Shown here piece after piece: positions 35,845 through 45,096 of a stretch of DNA of 64,000 bases (positions within the stretch are counted from its first letter, which is position 1; every line of letters begins with the position of its first letter). The position numbers and the translations under genes are program-made. Source of the DNA: Pseudomonadota bacterium (GTDB lineage: Bacteria > Pseudomonadota > Alphaproteobacteria > Acetobacterales > Acetobacteraceae); NCBI GenBank assembly GCA_019351895.1, contig JABBOH010000006.1, positions 1 through 64,000 on the forward strand, read 5' to 3'. The notes beneath the pieces were generated by a model. That model was given only the letters and a program-made list of their open reading frames with translations, had not been told where the DNA came from and ran no database searches.

Positions 35845-37359
35845 CTAGCCCGGCGGCTTCCCGATATGCCCGATCGCGAGACCCTGGCCACGCGGGTCGG
35901 TGACCCAGACGCAGGTGCGGAAGTCGCCCGGCACGCGATCGGGGCAGTTCACCGCGTTCACCCGGCCTGGATCGGGCACGATCATCCCGAAGTCGTGGCC
36001 GCCATGGCGCAGCGCGCGCTCGGCGGTGAGCGCGACGGCGAGCGGCGCGCCCTCCTGGCCGGAACCGCCGATCGCGGCGCGGAAGGCGTTCGTCGGCTTG
36101 TTCCAGATCAGCGCGCTCGACAGCAGCGGCGCCTGTCCGTGCGTCGGCGCGGCGGCCAGCAGGATGCCTGTACCGGGCGCGATGCGGCCGGTGCCGAACA
36201 GGTTGTTCATCGTCAGGCTACAGGCGACCGCCCCGCCCGAACCGTCCAGGGTGACGAAGCTCGTGGACGCCGCGAGCGGCGGCAGGTGACCGGCCGGGAG
36301 GTTCCGCTGCTTGAGAAGCGCCTCGGGGTCGGCCGCATCCATCCCGCTCCGGTAGGCCGTCGCGACCGCCAGGGCGGCGGCATTGGCGGCGGCGATATCG
36401 GTGGGGTCGCGCCTCAGCTGCTGGAAGGCGGCGGCGGCGGCCAGCCCGCCATCGGCTGGCGGCGGCAGGAACATCACCACGTTGCCACCGTCACGCACGG
36501 CGACCGGTGGCTCCTCGTGCGGCACCGCGCTTGCGAGGTCGGACCCGGAGATCGGACCGCCGGCCTCGGCGGAACCAGCGACCAGAGCCTGCGCGGCATT
36601 GCCCTGGTAGAGGTCCATGACGCCCTTGGTGCGCATCAGGTCGAGCGTATTGGCAAGATCGGGCTGCACCATCGTCTGGCCGGCCGCCAGAGGGGCGCCC
36701 GACGGCGTGCCGAAGGTCGAGCGCGCCAGCGGGTCGGCGAACAGTGCACCGGCGACGACGGAGAGATCCGACTCGAAGGCCTTGGACACGGGCACGCCGA
36801 GCGCGGCCATTCGCTGCGCCGGCCCGATGAGCTGCTGGATGGGGGTATAGCCGTAGACCGCCTGCATCAGCAGCAGGCCGCGCGCCGTCATGGGCACCGC
36901 CGCCGGCCGCGTACCGCCGCCGGAGGCCGCGCGGGGAAGGAAGACGAAGGCTTCCGGAGCCGCCTCGCCGCCGGTCTTCACGAAGGGCGAGTAGGCGAGG
37001 CAGGCGCCGCCGCCGCCGAGCGAAGCGCGCGAGGGAAGAGTGACCGCAAGCGCGAAACCGACGGCCGCGGCCGCGTCTGCCGCCGTGCCGCCGGCGGCGA
37101 GGATGGCGCGGCCGACCTCGGCCGCCTCCGGCTCATCCGCGATGACCACGCCGGACCATTTGGGTGTGGGCACGCCCGGCACCTGCGCCTGTGTCTGGTC
37201 AGGGCCCGCGCCGGGAAGGCGCTGAGTGAACCAGCTGGCGCAGCCGCTCAGCGTGAGTGCCAGCGAGGCCAGCAACGCGGTCGAGCGGAACAGCGTTGTC
37301 GCCCGCGAGAAGCGGCCCTGCGACGCAGGGGTGGGGGCGTAGAAAGGTGCCATCATCAT
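35845..37359 (-). CDS. Gamma-glutamyltransferase-like lipoprotein, nucleophile region altered
   Basis: 504 residues. Lipobox LTLSGC (Cys about 40). The GGT core is recognisable: AILAAGGTAADAAAAVGFALAV, SLGGGGACLAY, and a second half with STSFVTLDGSGGAVACSLTMN. The latter replaces the usual TTHxSVVD motif; the residue aligned with the nucleophilic Thr is Ser, and the His after it is also Ser. The protein may be processed differently or be inactive. The aminotransferase gene follows it by 6 nt. The cell location is probably the periplasmic face of a membrane. Confidence 0.82.
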   Translation of the reverse strand: MMMAPFYAPTPASQGRFSRATTLFRSTALLASLALTLSGCASWFTQRLPGAGPDQTQAQVPGVPTPKWSGVVIADEPEAAEVGRAILAAGGTAADAAAAVGFALAVTLPSRASLGGGGACLAYSPFVKTGGEAAPEAFVFLPRAASGGGTRPAAVPMTARGLLLMQAVYGYTPIQQLIGPAQRMAALGVPVSKAFESDLSVVAGALFADPLARSTFGTPSGAPLAAGQTMVQPDLANTLDLMRTKGVMDLYQGNAAQALVAGSAEAGGPISGSDLASAVPHEEPPVAVRDGGNVVMFLPPPADGGLAAAAAFQQLRRDPTDIAAANAAALAVATAYRSGMDAADPEALLKQRNLPAGHLPPLAASTSFVTLDGSGGAVACSLTMNNLFGTGRIAPGTGILLAAAPTHGQAPLLSSALIWNKPTNAFRAAIGGSGQEGAPLAVALTAERALRHGGHDFGMIVPDPGRVNAVNCPDRVPGDFRTCVWVTDPRGQGLAIGHIGKPPG

Positions 37360-37516
37360 CTCCGCGCGGGGCGCGCCAGTCCAGATTGGGTCATCAGCGG
37401 GTTTGGTTCATGCGGGCGTTAGGTGCCATAAACGCGTTCCATAGGCGCGGCAACCGCATGCCGACGGGCGGGCGCAGCGCGCGCCGCCGCCGATCCTTGT
37501 CCTGGAGGTGTCCGTA

Positions 37517-38287
37517 ATGGTGTTTCGTTCCCTGATCGTGGCCTGCGCTTTGGCTGTGGGCCTGCTGGCCGCCCCGCAATCGGGCTTCGCCCAGCAGAGC
37601 ATGCCGACGCCGACCGGTTCGGCCCTGTCACCCGCGCAGCGCGCCGAGGTGATGGCGCTCATCCGGCAGGCGCTGGTGCAGGACCCCTCGATTCTGCGCG
37701 ATGCGATCGGCGCGTTACAGGCTCAGGATCAGGCCTCCCAGGCCGCCGCGCAGGGCAACGCGATCGCAGCGTCCCGCCGCGCGCTGACGGATAATCCCGC
37801 CGATCCCGTGATCGGCAATCCCCATGCCCGGATTTCGGTGGTGGAGTTCTACGACACCCGCTGCCCCTATTGCCGCGTGATGCGGCCGGAGCTCGCGGCG
37901 CTCGCGAAGCAGGACCCCAACGTCCGGGTCATCTTCAAGGACATCCCGATCCTGGGGCCCGACAGCGTGCTGGAGGCGCGGGCGCTGCTCGCGGCGCAGC
38001 GCCAGGGCGGCTACGCGGCGATGCAGGCGGCGGTGATGAGCGACAACGCGCCCGAGACCGAAGCGGATCTGCGGGCGACCGCCACCCGTCTCGGCCTGAA
38101 TGCCGACCGGCTGGCGCGCGACATGAAGGACCCCAGGATCTCGGCGCAACTCGCCGCCAACACCTCGCTCGCGCAGTCGCTCGGCATCACCGGGACGCCC
38201 GCCCTCATCGTTGGTCATCAATTGGTGCCGGGCGCGATCAGCATGGACGATCTGCAGAAGCTCGTGGCGCAGGCGCAGGCAAGCTAG
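37517..38287 (+). CDS. DsbA-family thiol:disulfide protein (Com1/ScsC-like)
   Basis: 256 residues. Signal peptide ending near SGFAQQ, an N-terminal helical stretch of about 70 residues (possible oligomerisation region), then a thioredoxin/DsbA fold with active site DTRCPYCRVM and cis-Pro loop GITGTPALIVG. Likely a periplasmic disulfide isomerase or oxidase. GGAGG with 8-nt spacing supports the ATG at 37517. Divergent from the GGT-like gene; tail overlaps the convergent DUF1045 gene by 4 nt. Confidence 0.92.
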   Translation: MVFRSLIVACALAVGLLAAPQSGFAQQSMPTPTGSALSPAQRAEVMALIRQALVQDPSILRDAIGALQAQDQASQAAAQGNAIAASRRALTDNPADPVIGNPHARISVVEFYDTRCPYCRVMRPELAALAKQDPNVRVIFKDIPILGPDSVLEARALLAAQRQGGYAAMQAAVMSDNAPETEADLRATATRLGLNADRLARDMKDPRISAQLAANTSLAQSLGITGTPALIVGHQLVPGAISMDDLQKLVAQAQAS

Positions 38288-38991
38288 GCCGCCGTCGCGG
38301 ACCCGGACCCGAGCGGGAAACGCCGGGCGAGAAGGAACGGCTTGCCCGCAACGCGCTGCGTGAAGATCGTGACGGAGGACACCCGGCGCGACAGGCTCAG
38401 CGCGTCCGCGAAATAAGCCGCGGCGACCGGTCGCGCGGCCGCCATCTCGCTAGGTTCCAGGCGGCGGCTGAGCGTGATGTGGAAGCGCCACAGCGAGAAG
38501 ACGTATGGATAGCCCCAGCGTTCCAGCATCGCCTCCGCGGTTTCGCTGAGCCCGTGACGGCGTCGCCGCGCGAGTTCCGAGGGTTCCGGCGGCGCGCGGA
38601 AACAGTCGAGTTCCCTGACCGCCGCATCGGCCAGCGACTGCAGTGCAGGGCTCGGCGTCTGTTCCCGGAGTGCCAGAAACCCGTCGAGGTTCTCGACGGC
38701 CAGCGGCGGCAGCGGAAAGGGCGCGGTGCGCCCGGCCATCTCCGCGACGGCCGCCTCGAAATCCTCATATCGCGTGCCCGCCGCGAGCCGCATCGGCGGC
38801 TTGAGGGTCGCGTGCAGGCCATAGACCGACGGCTCATCGGTCAGATCGGGGATGCCGATGCCGTCGGGGCGGTCAAGCTTCGCCCCCGTCTCCGGGTCGC
38901 GCCCGAGCCAACGATTCCCGGCGGTCCAGAGCGGGTCGTCGAGTTCCGGCGCGTAGTAGATGGCGACGCGGAAGCCGGAGCCGCCGCTCAC
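38284..38991 (-). CDS. DUF1045 phosphonate-metabolism protein (2H phosphoesterase fold)
   Basis: 235 residues. Two HxT motifs of the 2H phosphoesterase superfamily are visible, YGLHATLKPP and FHITLSRRL. The family is usually encoded next to phnM in C-P lyase operons. The start overlaps the phnM stop as ATGA. No other phosphonate gene is nearby. Reaction not established. Confidence 0.9.
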   Translation of the reverse strand: MSGGSGFRVAIYYAPELDDPLWTAGNRWLGRDPETGAKLDRPDGIGIPDLTDEPSVYGLHATLKPPMRLAAGTRYEDFEAAVAEMAGRTAPFPLPPLAVENLDGFLALREQTPSPALQSLADAAVRELDCFRAPPEPSELARRRRHGLSETAEAMLERWGYPYVFSLWRFHITLSRRLEPSEMAAARPVAAAYFADALSLSRRVSSVTIFTQRVAGKPFLLARRFPLGSGSATAA

Positions 38992-40124
38992 GCGACGCGC
39001 TCCCCCTGCCGCCAGACGCCGCGCACGACCGGCAGGCCCTCGTGGATGCGGACGCGCACGAGATCGGCGGACAGTCCTGGTGCGATGCGCCCCCGATCGG
39101 CGAGCCCAGCCATCCGCGCCGGGCGGTCCGTGACGAGTGCAACGGCCTGGGGAAGCGTGATCTCCGCGATGCCGATTGCCATGATCGACGCCTCGAGCAG
39201 GCTGGCCGGAACATAGTCGGAGGCGAAGGCATCGACCGCCGCCGCGCGCAACAGGTCGGCGGCGGCGACGTTGCCGGAATGGGACCCGCCGCGCACGACG
39301 TTCGGCGCGCCCGCGATGACCTCCATGCCATGAGCGCGCGCCGCGAGCGCGGCCTCCATGGAGACCGGGAATTCGGCGATGCGGATGCCGTCGGCGGCAT
39401 TCTCCGCAACCTCATCGGTCGTGCGGTCGTCGTGGCTCGCGATCGCGACCGGGCGGCCGCGCATGCGGTCCAGCACGATCCGCCTGTTGGGGCCGCGCCA
39501 GCGCAGCCGCCCCTCGCGGTGCTGTTCCAGCCGCGCGCCGATCTCGGTCTCGGTGAGCCCGTCGCGACGGAGGATGGCGCGGAACTGCTCGACATTCCCC
39601 CATTGGCCAACCCCCGGCGAGTGGTCCATCAGGCTGACGAGGGAGAGCCTTGGATGCTCCGCATAGGGGCTGAACATCGCCTCCATATCCGGGGCCGGCA
39701 GTTCGCAGCGCAGGTGGATGCGGTGCTCGGATTTGAGCAGGCCGGCATCCGTGAGCGCGTCCAGATCGGCGACGCCTTCCACGAAGGTGCGTTTGCGGTC
39801 CTCCTCGAAGCCGAGGTCGCCGACGCAGAACGAATCGAACACGGTGGTGACGCCGGCGCCGGCGCACTGCGCGTCATGGGCGATCATCGCGGAGCGGGAC
39901 GGCCAGCGCGCGTTGATGCGCGGCTGGACCTGCCGCTCCAGGTTGTCGGTGTGGAGGTCGATGATGCCCGGGATGAGGAGGTCGCCGTCGAGATCGATGG
40001 CGCCGGGGAGAGCGCTTGGTGCGAGGTCGACGGCGGAGATGCGCCCGCCGCCGACCGAGACGCTGCCGCCGACCACCTCATCGGGCATGACGATCCGCCC
40101 GCCGGTGAACACCGTCTCGCTCAT
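38988..40124 (-). CDS. phnM: PhnM-type alpha-D-ribose 1-methylphosphonate 5-triphosphate diphosphatase
   Basis: 378 residues, amidohydrolase fold. IIDLHTDNLERQVQPR carries the metal-binding pair, HDAQCAGAGVTTVFDS and ASHDDRTTDEVAENAADGI are PhnM motifs, and RGGSHSGNVAAADLLR and a late FASDYVPASLL complete the active site. In the C-P lyase pathway it releases pyrophosphate from the ribosyl-triphosphate intermediate. ATG at 40124 chosen over an upstream codon. phnGHIJKL are not in the window, so it may serve another diphosphatase reaction or work with genes elsewhere. Confidence 0.92.
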   Translation of the reverse strand: MSETVFTGGRIVMPDEVVGGSVSVGGGRISAVDLAPSALPGAIDLDGDLLIPGIIDLHTDNLERQVQPRINARWPSRSAMIAHDAQCAGAGVTTVFDSFCVGDLGFEEDRKRTFVEGVADLDALTDAGLLKSEHRIHLRCELPAPDMEAMFSPYAEHPRLSLVSLMDHSPGVGQWGNVEQFRAILRRDGLTETEIGARLEQHREGRLRWRGPNRRIVLDRMRGRPVAIASHDDRTTDEVAENAADGIRIAEFPVSMEAALAARAHGMEVIAGAPNVVRGGSHSGNVAAADLLRAAAVDAFASDYVPASLLEASIMAIGIAEITLPQAVALVTDRPARMAGLADRGRIAPGLSADLVRVRIHEGLPVVRGVWRQGERVA

Positions 40125-40263
40125 GGCCAAGTCCGGAGGTGGCGGCGCAGGCAAGGCTCCGCGAAATGAGGCGCAGCATGGGGCATCAGGGGGTGCTTCG
40201 GCGCTGGATGGGCGGCCAGTGTTAGACCGTTCGGGCGCCGAGGTTAACCCCCCGGGCAGCGCC

Positions 40264-40404
40264 TCAGCAGCCGCCCGCGTAGGGGTGATAGTAGCAGTAG
40301 CTCGGCCGCGGTGTGACGATGATGCAGCCCGATAGAGACACCCCGAGGCCCACCAGAACCATCATGGCGGCGAAGGGTTTCACATAGGATGCTATCCAGG
40401 ACAT
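40264..40404 (-). CDS. Small predicted lipoprotein (46 residues)
   Basis: Reads from an ATG with GGAG seven nt upstream. It has a short basic/hydrophobic leader and a lipobox VSLSGC with acceptor Cys27, followed by a mature part of only 20 residues, CIIVTPRPSYCYYHPYAGGC, rich in Tyr, Pro and Cys. The combination of a good ribosome site, a signal sequence and a lipobox makes it convincing despite its length. The role is unknown. Confidence 0.68.
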   Translation of the reverse strand: MSWIASYVKPFAAMMVLVGLGVSLSGCIIVTPRPSYCYYHPYAGGC

Positions 40405-40567
40405 GCTCCGGCTCCGCGTAAAGGTTTGGCTTCATGGCTAACCTCTCGCGCGGATGCCATCCACAACCATGTTTCGACGAGCAGGCAGGACATAATGCCA
40501 ATGTCGTGAGTTGGATGGGCGGGGCGGTCAGGCGAGGCTGAGTGTGTGCGAGGCGAAGGTGGGATGC

Positions 40568-40876
40568 ATGTCACGGATGATGAAGGCCGATGAATACGAG
40601 GCGAGCCTGGTGGAGGCCGTGCCGCCCGAGGGTCTCGATCTCGCGCTGACCGGGCTGTGGTGGGCCGGCAAGGGCGAGTGGGACCGGGCGCATGGCTTTG
40701 TGCAGCGGGATGAGGGAAATCCGCGCTGCGACATCGTCCATGCTCTTCTCCACCGGCAGGAAGGCGATCTTGGGAACGCTGCATACTGGTACAGGCGGGC
40801 GGGCGAGCCGGTCGCGAAGGAACCAATCCTCGAGGAGTGGAAGGCGATCGCCGCCCGGCTGCTGGCCGAGCCGTGA
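40568..40876 (+). CDS. Conserved hypothetical protein, TPR-like
   Basis: 102 residues from an ATG with AAGGTGGG upstream. The body reads LTGLWWAGKGEWDRAHGFVQ then VHALLHRQEGDLGNAAYWYRRAGEP, a helical Sel1/TPR-like pattern that I have seen in uncharacterised alphaproteobacterial proteins. No catalytic motif. Divergent from the small lipoprotein. Confidence 0.75.
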   Translation: MSRMMKADEYEASLVEAVPPEGLDLALTGLWWAGKGEWDRAHGFVQRDEGNPRCDIVHALLHRQEGDLGNAAYWYRRAGEPVAKEPILEEWKAIAARLLAEP

Positions 40877-40925
40877 GGCCCGGCCGGAACGGGCGCCGTG
40901 TCCATCAGGCGCCCGTCCCATCCGA

Positions 40926-41612
40926 TCAGAGTGAGCTTACCGCGTGCACCAGAGGCGCGGCGGCCGGGTTGTGGCCTCTGCCCTGCATCACGATTTCTCG
41001 GCTGGTATAGGCTCGGCCATAGAATTTGGCATCGGCATGGGTCTGCGGCTCGACCAGCGTGCCGGCGAGGCTGATGCCGGCATAGGCGCCGGAGGACGAT
41101 GCCCATACGACGATGTCCGGGCCGGCATTGGTCGTCGTCGCGCCCTCGACGGTCGAGCCGAGCGTCGCGACGGCGATCCCCGCATTCGCGCCGATGTCGA
41201 ACTTGTTCGACATGAGGGCATGCAACGCGCGCTCGCTCATGATGAACATGATCATCTCGGACTGCTGGGCACCGATCTGCAGGCCGAAGCTGCCCGAGGC
41301 CACCGTGTAGAAGGCGGGGTTGCTCCAGCCGCCATTCGCATTGCGCGCCAGCAGCACGGCACGGCCACCCTCGCCGCCGAAGAAGAAGCCGGCCTTGAAG
41401 ATGCGCGGCGCGATCAAGATGGCCCGCGCCCGGGAAATCAGGTGCAGGGAGTTGCCGAACTCCTTATCGCGCCGAAGGTCCTGGAGGGTGCCGATCGCAT
41501 GTTCAACAGTGGCTTCCGGCCCATCATCGGCCCATGCCGGAAAGCTTGTCAGTCCGGCCGCTCCGACCGCGACGAGCGCTGCCGCGGGAAACAGATGTCT
41601 GCGGGTTAACAC
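40926..41612 (-). CDS. SYLF/Ysc84 domain lipid-binding protein, exported
   Basis: 228 residues from GTG at 41612 with AGGAG 8 nt upstream. An N-terminal signal sequence with basic start (LTRRHLF) ends near SFPAWA. The rest is a SYLF domain: ARAILIAPRIFKAGFFFGGEGGRAVLLAR, FYTVASGSFGLQIGAQQSE, and the late YAGISLAGTLVEPQ. In eukaryotes the domain binds phosphoinositides; the bacterial role is unknown. Confidence 0.9.
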   Translation of the reverse strand: MLTRRHLFPAAALVAVGAAGLTSFPAWADDGPEATVEHAIGTLQDLRRDKEFGNSLHLISRARAILIAPRIFKAGFFFGGEGGRAVLLARNANGGWSNPAFYTVASGSFGLQIGAQQSEMIMFIMSERALHALMSNKFDIGANAGIAVATLGSTVEGATTTNAGPDIVVWASSSGAYAGISLAGTLVEPQTHADAKFYGRAYTSREIVMQGRGHNPAAAPLVHAVSSL

Positions 41613-41826
41613 GGGTGCGTCTCCTATATGCCATGGGCGAACGACGCTCAGATATGGGGGAAGATGCTTTCCGCAAGCGAGCGTGAGGCGACGCCGATCC
41701 ACTGTTGCTGCACGATCCGTCGCGGCTGGCCCGGCGCCGACCGGCGGTTCTTGATCCGGCGAGCACGCCCGCTAGATATTCGCAGCGGCGAAACAGGGAC
41801 GGTGAACGGGCGATGGATCTAGCTGC

Positions 41827-42723
41827 GTGAAGCTTGTTCGGGCTGCCGAAAGGGTCGCTTTCGATGCGGCGCTTGCCGCCTTGCGGGGCCTCGACCCGGT
41901 TCGCGCTTCCAATCTCGGTGCGGCGGTCGCCGGCCGGCTCGGCCCGCCACTCCCCGTGTCCAAGGTGGCCGACGCCAACCTCCGGCGGGCGCTTCCAGCA
42001 CTTTCGCCGGACGCGCGAAAGCAGGTCGTTCGTGGCGTGTGGGAGAATGTGGGCCGCACGCTCGGAGAGTTGCCGCATCTCGGCACACTCATGAACACGC
42101 CTTCGGGGCCGGGGTGGGAGGTCACCGGCGGCGATATCCTGCGCGAGCAGGCCGCACGGGGAGGCCCGGCGATCTTTTTTTCCGGCCACATCGGCAACTG
42201 GGAAATGCTGCCGCCGATACTTGCCCGCCACGGAATCCCGATGTCGAGTTTCTACCGTGCGCTATCGAACGCGGCCGTCGATCAGGGCGTCAACCGCCTG
42301 CGGCGGCAGGCAGTGGGCGAGGATGTGCCGATGTTTCCCAAGGGCGCCGCGGGCGCGCGCGGCGCCCTCGTCCATCTGGCACGCGGCGGATATCTCGGGA
42401 TGCTTGTCGATCAGAAGATGAACGACGGCATTCCGGTGGAGTTCTTCGGCCGCCCCGCCATGACAGCGCCTGCTCTGGCCGCGATGGCACTCCGCTTCCG
42501 ATGTCCGGTGATCCCTGGGCGCATTCGCCGGATCGGTCCGGCGCGGCTAAGGCTGGAGGTGGAGTCGCCGCTGGTTCTGCCCGACAGCGGCGACCGTCAG
42601 CAGGACATCGCGACGGTCATGCGAATGGTCAACGCGACGCTGGAGCGTTGGATCATGGACGAGCCGGGCTCCTGGCTATGGCTGCATCGCCGCTGGCCGA
42701 AGGATACCGCCATCGCAGCGTGA
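41827..42723 (+). CDS. LpxL/HtrB-family lipid A acyltransferase-like protein
   Basis: 298 residues from GTG at 41827; a nearby ATG is in another frame. The HX4E catalytic motif is HIGNWE, and VDQKMNDGIPVEFFGRPAMT and a final WLWLHRRWPK are family features. Transfers a secondary acyl chain to lipid A or a related lipid at the inner membrane. A polysaccharide flippase gene lies 300 nt downstream, consistent with envelope glycolipid work. Confidence 0.9.
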   Translation: MKLVRAAERVAFDAALAALRGLDPVRASNLGAAVAGRLGPPLPVSKVADANLRRALPALSPDARKQVVRGVWENVGRTLGELPHLGTLMNTPSGPGWEVTGGDILREQAARGGPAIFFSGHIGNWEMLPPILARHGIPMSSFYRALSNAAVDQGVNRLRRQAVGEDVPMFPKGAAGARGALVHLARGGYLGMLVDQKMNDGIPVEFFGRPAMTAPALAAMALRFRCPVIPGRIRRIGPARLRLEVESPLVLPDSGDRQQDIATVMRMVNATLERWIMDEPGSWLWLHRRWPKDTAIAA

Positions 42724-43021
42724 GGAACCTGCGGTCTTGCCCGGGATACCCGGTCCCGGAGTCCTCCGAAGCAGAGCACGACTCCGGGCCCAGGGTTGCG
42801 CGCCATGCCGCGTTGCAACTCATAGGGACAGGCGGTAAGGCTTCGCCGATTCCGGGGACGGATGCCTGTCCAGACATCCACGTCATTCGGTGCACGTGAC
42901 CCGTGTCATGTCCGCATGGCGGGTCCTGCTGGTGGGTCCGGTGGAGCGTGACTGCCGGGAGGCGGGGCCACGGGTGCGCGCGCACCAAACGCCATAGATC
43001 GCGAAACTATCGGGAGCCTTG
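42724..43021. other. 298-nt gap without a gene; one inverted repeat
   Basis: No convincing coding frame. GGTCCCGGAGTC (42752-42763) and GACTCCGGGCCC (42780-42791) form a stem with one mismatch and a 16-base loop, which could end transcription of the acyltransferase gene, though no T-run follows. The rest contains the likely flippase promoter; GGGAG five nt before the ATG is its ribosome site. Confidence 0.45.
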
Positions 43022-44530
43022 ATGTCGACACTGAAGGCCACTCCCGAGAAAGGCGGGCTTGGACGGGCTGCAACGAGTGGCGTGACGTGGCTGATAGCCC
43101 AAAGCCTGAGCGCCCGCTTCTTCGGCTTTTTTTCTCAGCTATTTCTGGCGGCGCTGCTTCTCCCCGCCGATTTCGGCGTCATCGGCCTCGCAAATACGGT
43201 CACCAGCGTCGCGCAGGTTCTGGTCGGCTTCGGCGTCGACGACGTGCTGTTGCAGCGACAGAGGGCGATGCGGTTCTGGTCGGCTTCGGCGTTCTGGATC
43301 AGCTTTGCACTCGGCACGACCGGGATGATCGCGATGATCATCGCGGCGCCATTTGCGGCGCGCGCTTATCATAGCAGCAGCTTGGTCGGCCTGATCATAA
43401 TCCTGGCCGTCGCAATGCCGATCAGGACATTGGCGACGGTGCCGCAGGTGGCGATCCGGCTTGCGATGGATTTCCGGTTTCTCGCCGCATACAACACCTT
43501 CGAGATCGCGGCGCTTCAGATCAGCACGATCCTGCTCGCGTGGGCCGGTTTCGGCGCCTACAGCTTTGCCATTCCCGTTCCCGTGCTGGCGGTCATCCGG
43601 GCGGTGCTCTTCTGGAGGAAAGCGCCGCCGAAAATCCTGCAGCGGTTCCGCCTCGCGCAGGTTCGATACATGTTCGGAAGCAGCACCATTGTGTTTACGA
43701 CCCGAATCATCGTCGAGTTCATCAACCAGGGCGATTACATGGTGCTCGGCATCATGGCGACCCACAATGTCGTCGGCCTGTATTACTTCGCTTTTCGCTT
43801 TTCCGTTCAGCCGGTGCGGATGTTGGCCGGAAATTTCAGCAACGTGCTTTTCCCAGCCTTGGCACAGCTTCGCAGCACACCGGAGCAACAGGCGGATGCC
43901 GCTCTCCGGGCCTCGCGTCTTCTCTCTTATCTGGTCGTCCCCTTCTGCTTTCTCCAAGCCGCTCTGGCTGGGCCCGGATTGCAGTTCCTGTTTGGTCACC
44001 GATGGTTGGGGGCTATTCCGCTGGTGCAACTCTTGAGCATCGGCCTGCCGTTTGACGCGGTGTCATGGATCACCGGGTCGTTAATGAGCGCTCGCCGCGA
44101 GTTCAGGCGGTCCTTGTTCTTCGCGGCCGTCTCCGCGCCTCTGTTTTTTGGCGGCGTGGTCCTGGGCGCGAAACTGGATGGCGCCATTGGCGTGGCGGCT
44201 GCCGTGGTTGTCTATTACGCGGTCTATCCACCGATCTGCTCGATCCTCATACTGCGGCGAGGCCGCATCGCCATCGGCAAAATCCTGGAGCTGTATGTCG
44301 TGCCGCCTTTGTTGAGCGGCGCGAGCATGGGGGCGGGCTACGGTCTTTCGCTCCTGGAGCCAGTTTCGCATTCCAATTTTCTTCGATGTGTCGTGATCGG
44401 CATTGTCGGTTCCGCTGTCTACGTCGGTTGCCTCTATGTGTTCCGACCAGACGTGTACAGGGATCTTTACCATCGCTTTTCCGGCATGTTTCGCAGGGTC
44501 GGATGGCGGTCCAGGCCTCGGCCGGCCTGA
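43022..44530 (+). CDS. Polysaccharide/LPS flippase (Wzx/oligosaccharide flippase family)
   Basis: 502 residues, about 12 to 14 membrane helices. Begins TSGVTWLIAQSLSARFFGFF, typical of Wzx/MATE-like exporters, with GDYMVLGIMATHNVVGLYYFAF in the middle as in WzxC. Translocates lipid-linked sugar units across the inner membrane. The ATG at 43022 has GGGAG five nt upstream. Base composition is a little lower in G+C than the neighbours, common for surface-polysaccharide genes. No glycosyltransferases adjoin it directly. Confidence 0.88.
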   Translation: MSTLKATPEKGGLGRAATSGVTWLIAQSLSARFFGFFSQLFLAALLLPADFGVIGLANTVTSVAQVLVGFGVDDVLLQRQRAMRFWSASAFWISFALGTTGMIAMIIAAPFAARAYHSSSLVGLIIILAVAMPIRTLATVPQVAIRLAMDFRFLAAYNTFEIAALQISTILLAWAGFGAYSFAIPVPVLAVIRAVLFWRKAPPKILQRFRLAQVRYMFGSSTIVFTTRIIVEFINQGDYMVLGIMATHNVVGLYYFAFRFSVQPVRMLAGNFSNVLFPALAQLRSTPEQQADAALRASRLLSYLVVPFCFLQAALAGPGLQFLFGHRWLGAIPLVQLLSIGLPFDAVSWITGSLMSARREFRRSLFFAAVSAPLFFGGVVLGAKLDGAIGVAAAVVVYYAVYPPICSILILRRGRIAIGKILELYVVPPLLSGASMGAGYGLSLLEPVSHSNFLRCVVIGIVGSAVYVGCLYVFRPDVYRDLYHRFSGMFRRVGWRSRPRPA

Positions 44531-44656
44531 AGGCGCTCCGCCTTGCGTGCAGCCGGTCCAGTGCATCTGGTCGTGGGGGGTAGGACTGTCGGCCAAGTCC
44601 GGCGGCCCCGAGGGCGCCCGACAGATGCCGCCGCTTGGCGCGGGACAGAAGGCCCC

Positions 44657-44732
44657 TGGCTCCCGGAGTAGGACTCGAACCTACGACCGAGCGATTAACA
44701 GTCGCTTGCTCTACCAACTGAGCTATCCGGGA
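44657..44732 (-). tRNA. tRNA-Asn (anticodon GTT)
   Basis: Acceptor arms TCCCGGA/TCCGGGA, D arm GCTC/GAGC, anticodon stem AGCGA/TCGCT around loop CTGTTAA, and T arm GTAGG/CCTAC with TTCGAGT. Discriminator G, and CCA is encoded. The mature part is 73 nt plus CCA. Confidence 0.97.
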
Positions 44733-44874
44733 CCAGCGGGCGGCGCACCCTATAGCGGAGGTGTCACGCCGGTGCAACGCCACCAGCCCCGCCACGGAGG
44801 GAAAAGCAAACCTCAAACCCGCTCGACAGTCGCCTTCTCCCGGACCATTGCTCATGCTAGAGAGCCTCGGCGGC

Positions 44875-44958
44875 GCGAGAGTGGCGGAACGGTAGACGCA
44901 GTCGGCTCAAAATCGACCGGCGCAAGCCATGGGGGTTCGAATCCCCCCTCTCGCACCA
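44875..44958 (+). tRNA. tRNA-Leu (anticodon CAA)
   Basis: Acceptor arms GCGAGAG/CTCTCGC, anticodon stem GTCGG/TCGAC with loop CTCAAAA (anticodon CAA, codon UUG), a long variable arm as in class II tRNAs, and T arm GGGGG/CCCCC with TTCGAAT. Discriminator A, CCA encoded. Divergent from tRNA-Asn. Confidence 0.96.
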
Positions 44959-45096
44959 GCTCCCGGGCTTGGCGGCCGCGTGGGCGAGCCGGATCCTGGC
45001 AGATCCGCCGATTTTGTCGCGTGTCCGCACCTTTCGTCCCGCGGGTTACGTCATAGATCAGGCCCATCATCCCTGCCGCAAAGGCTCCAGACCCGC

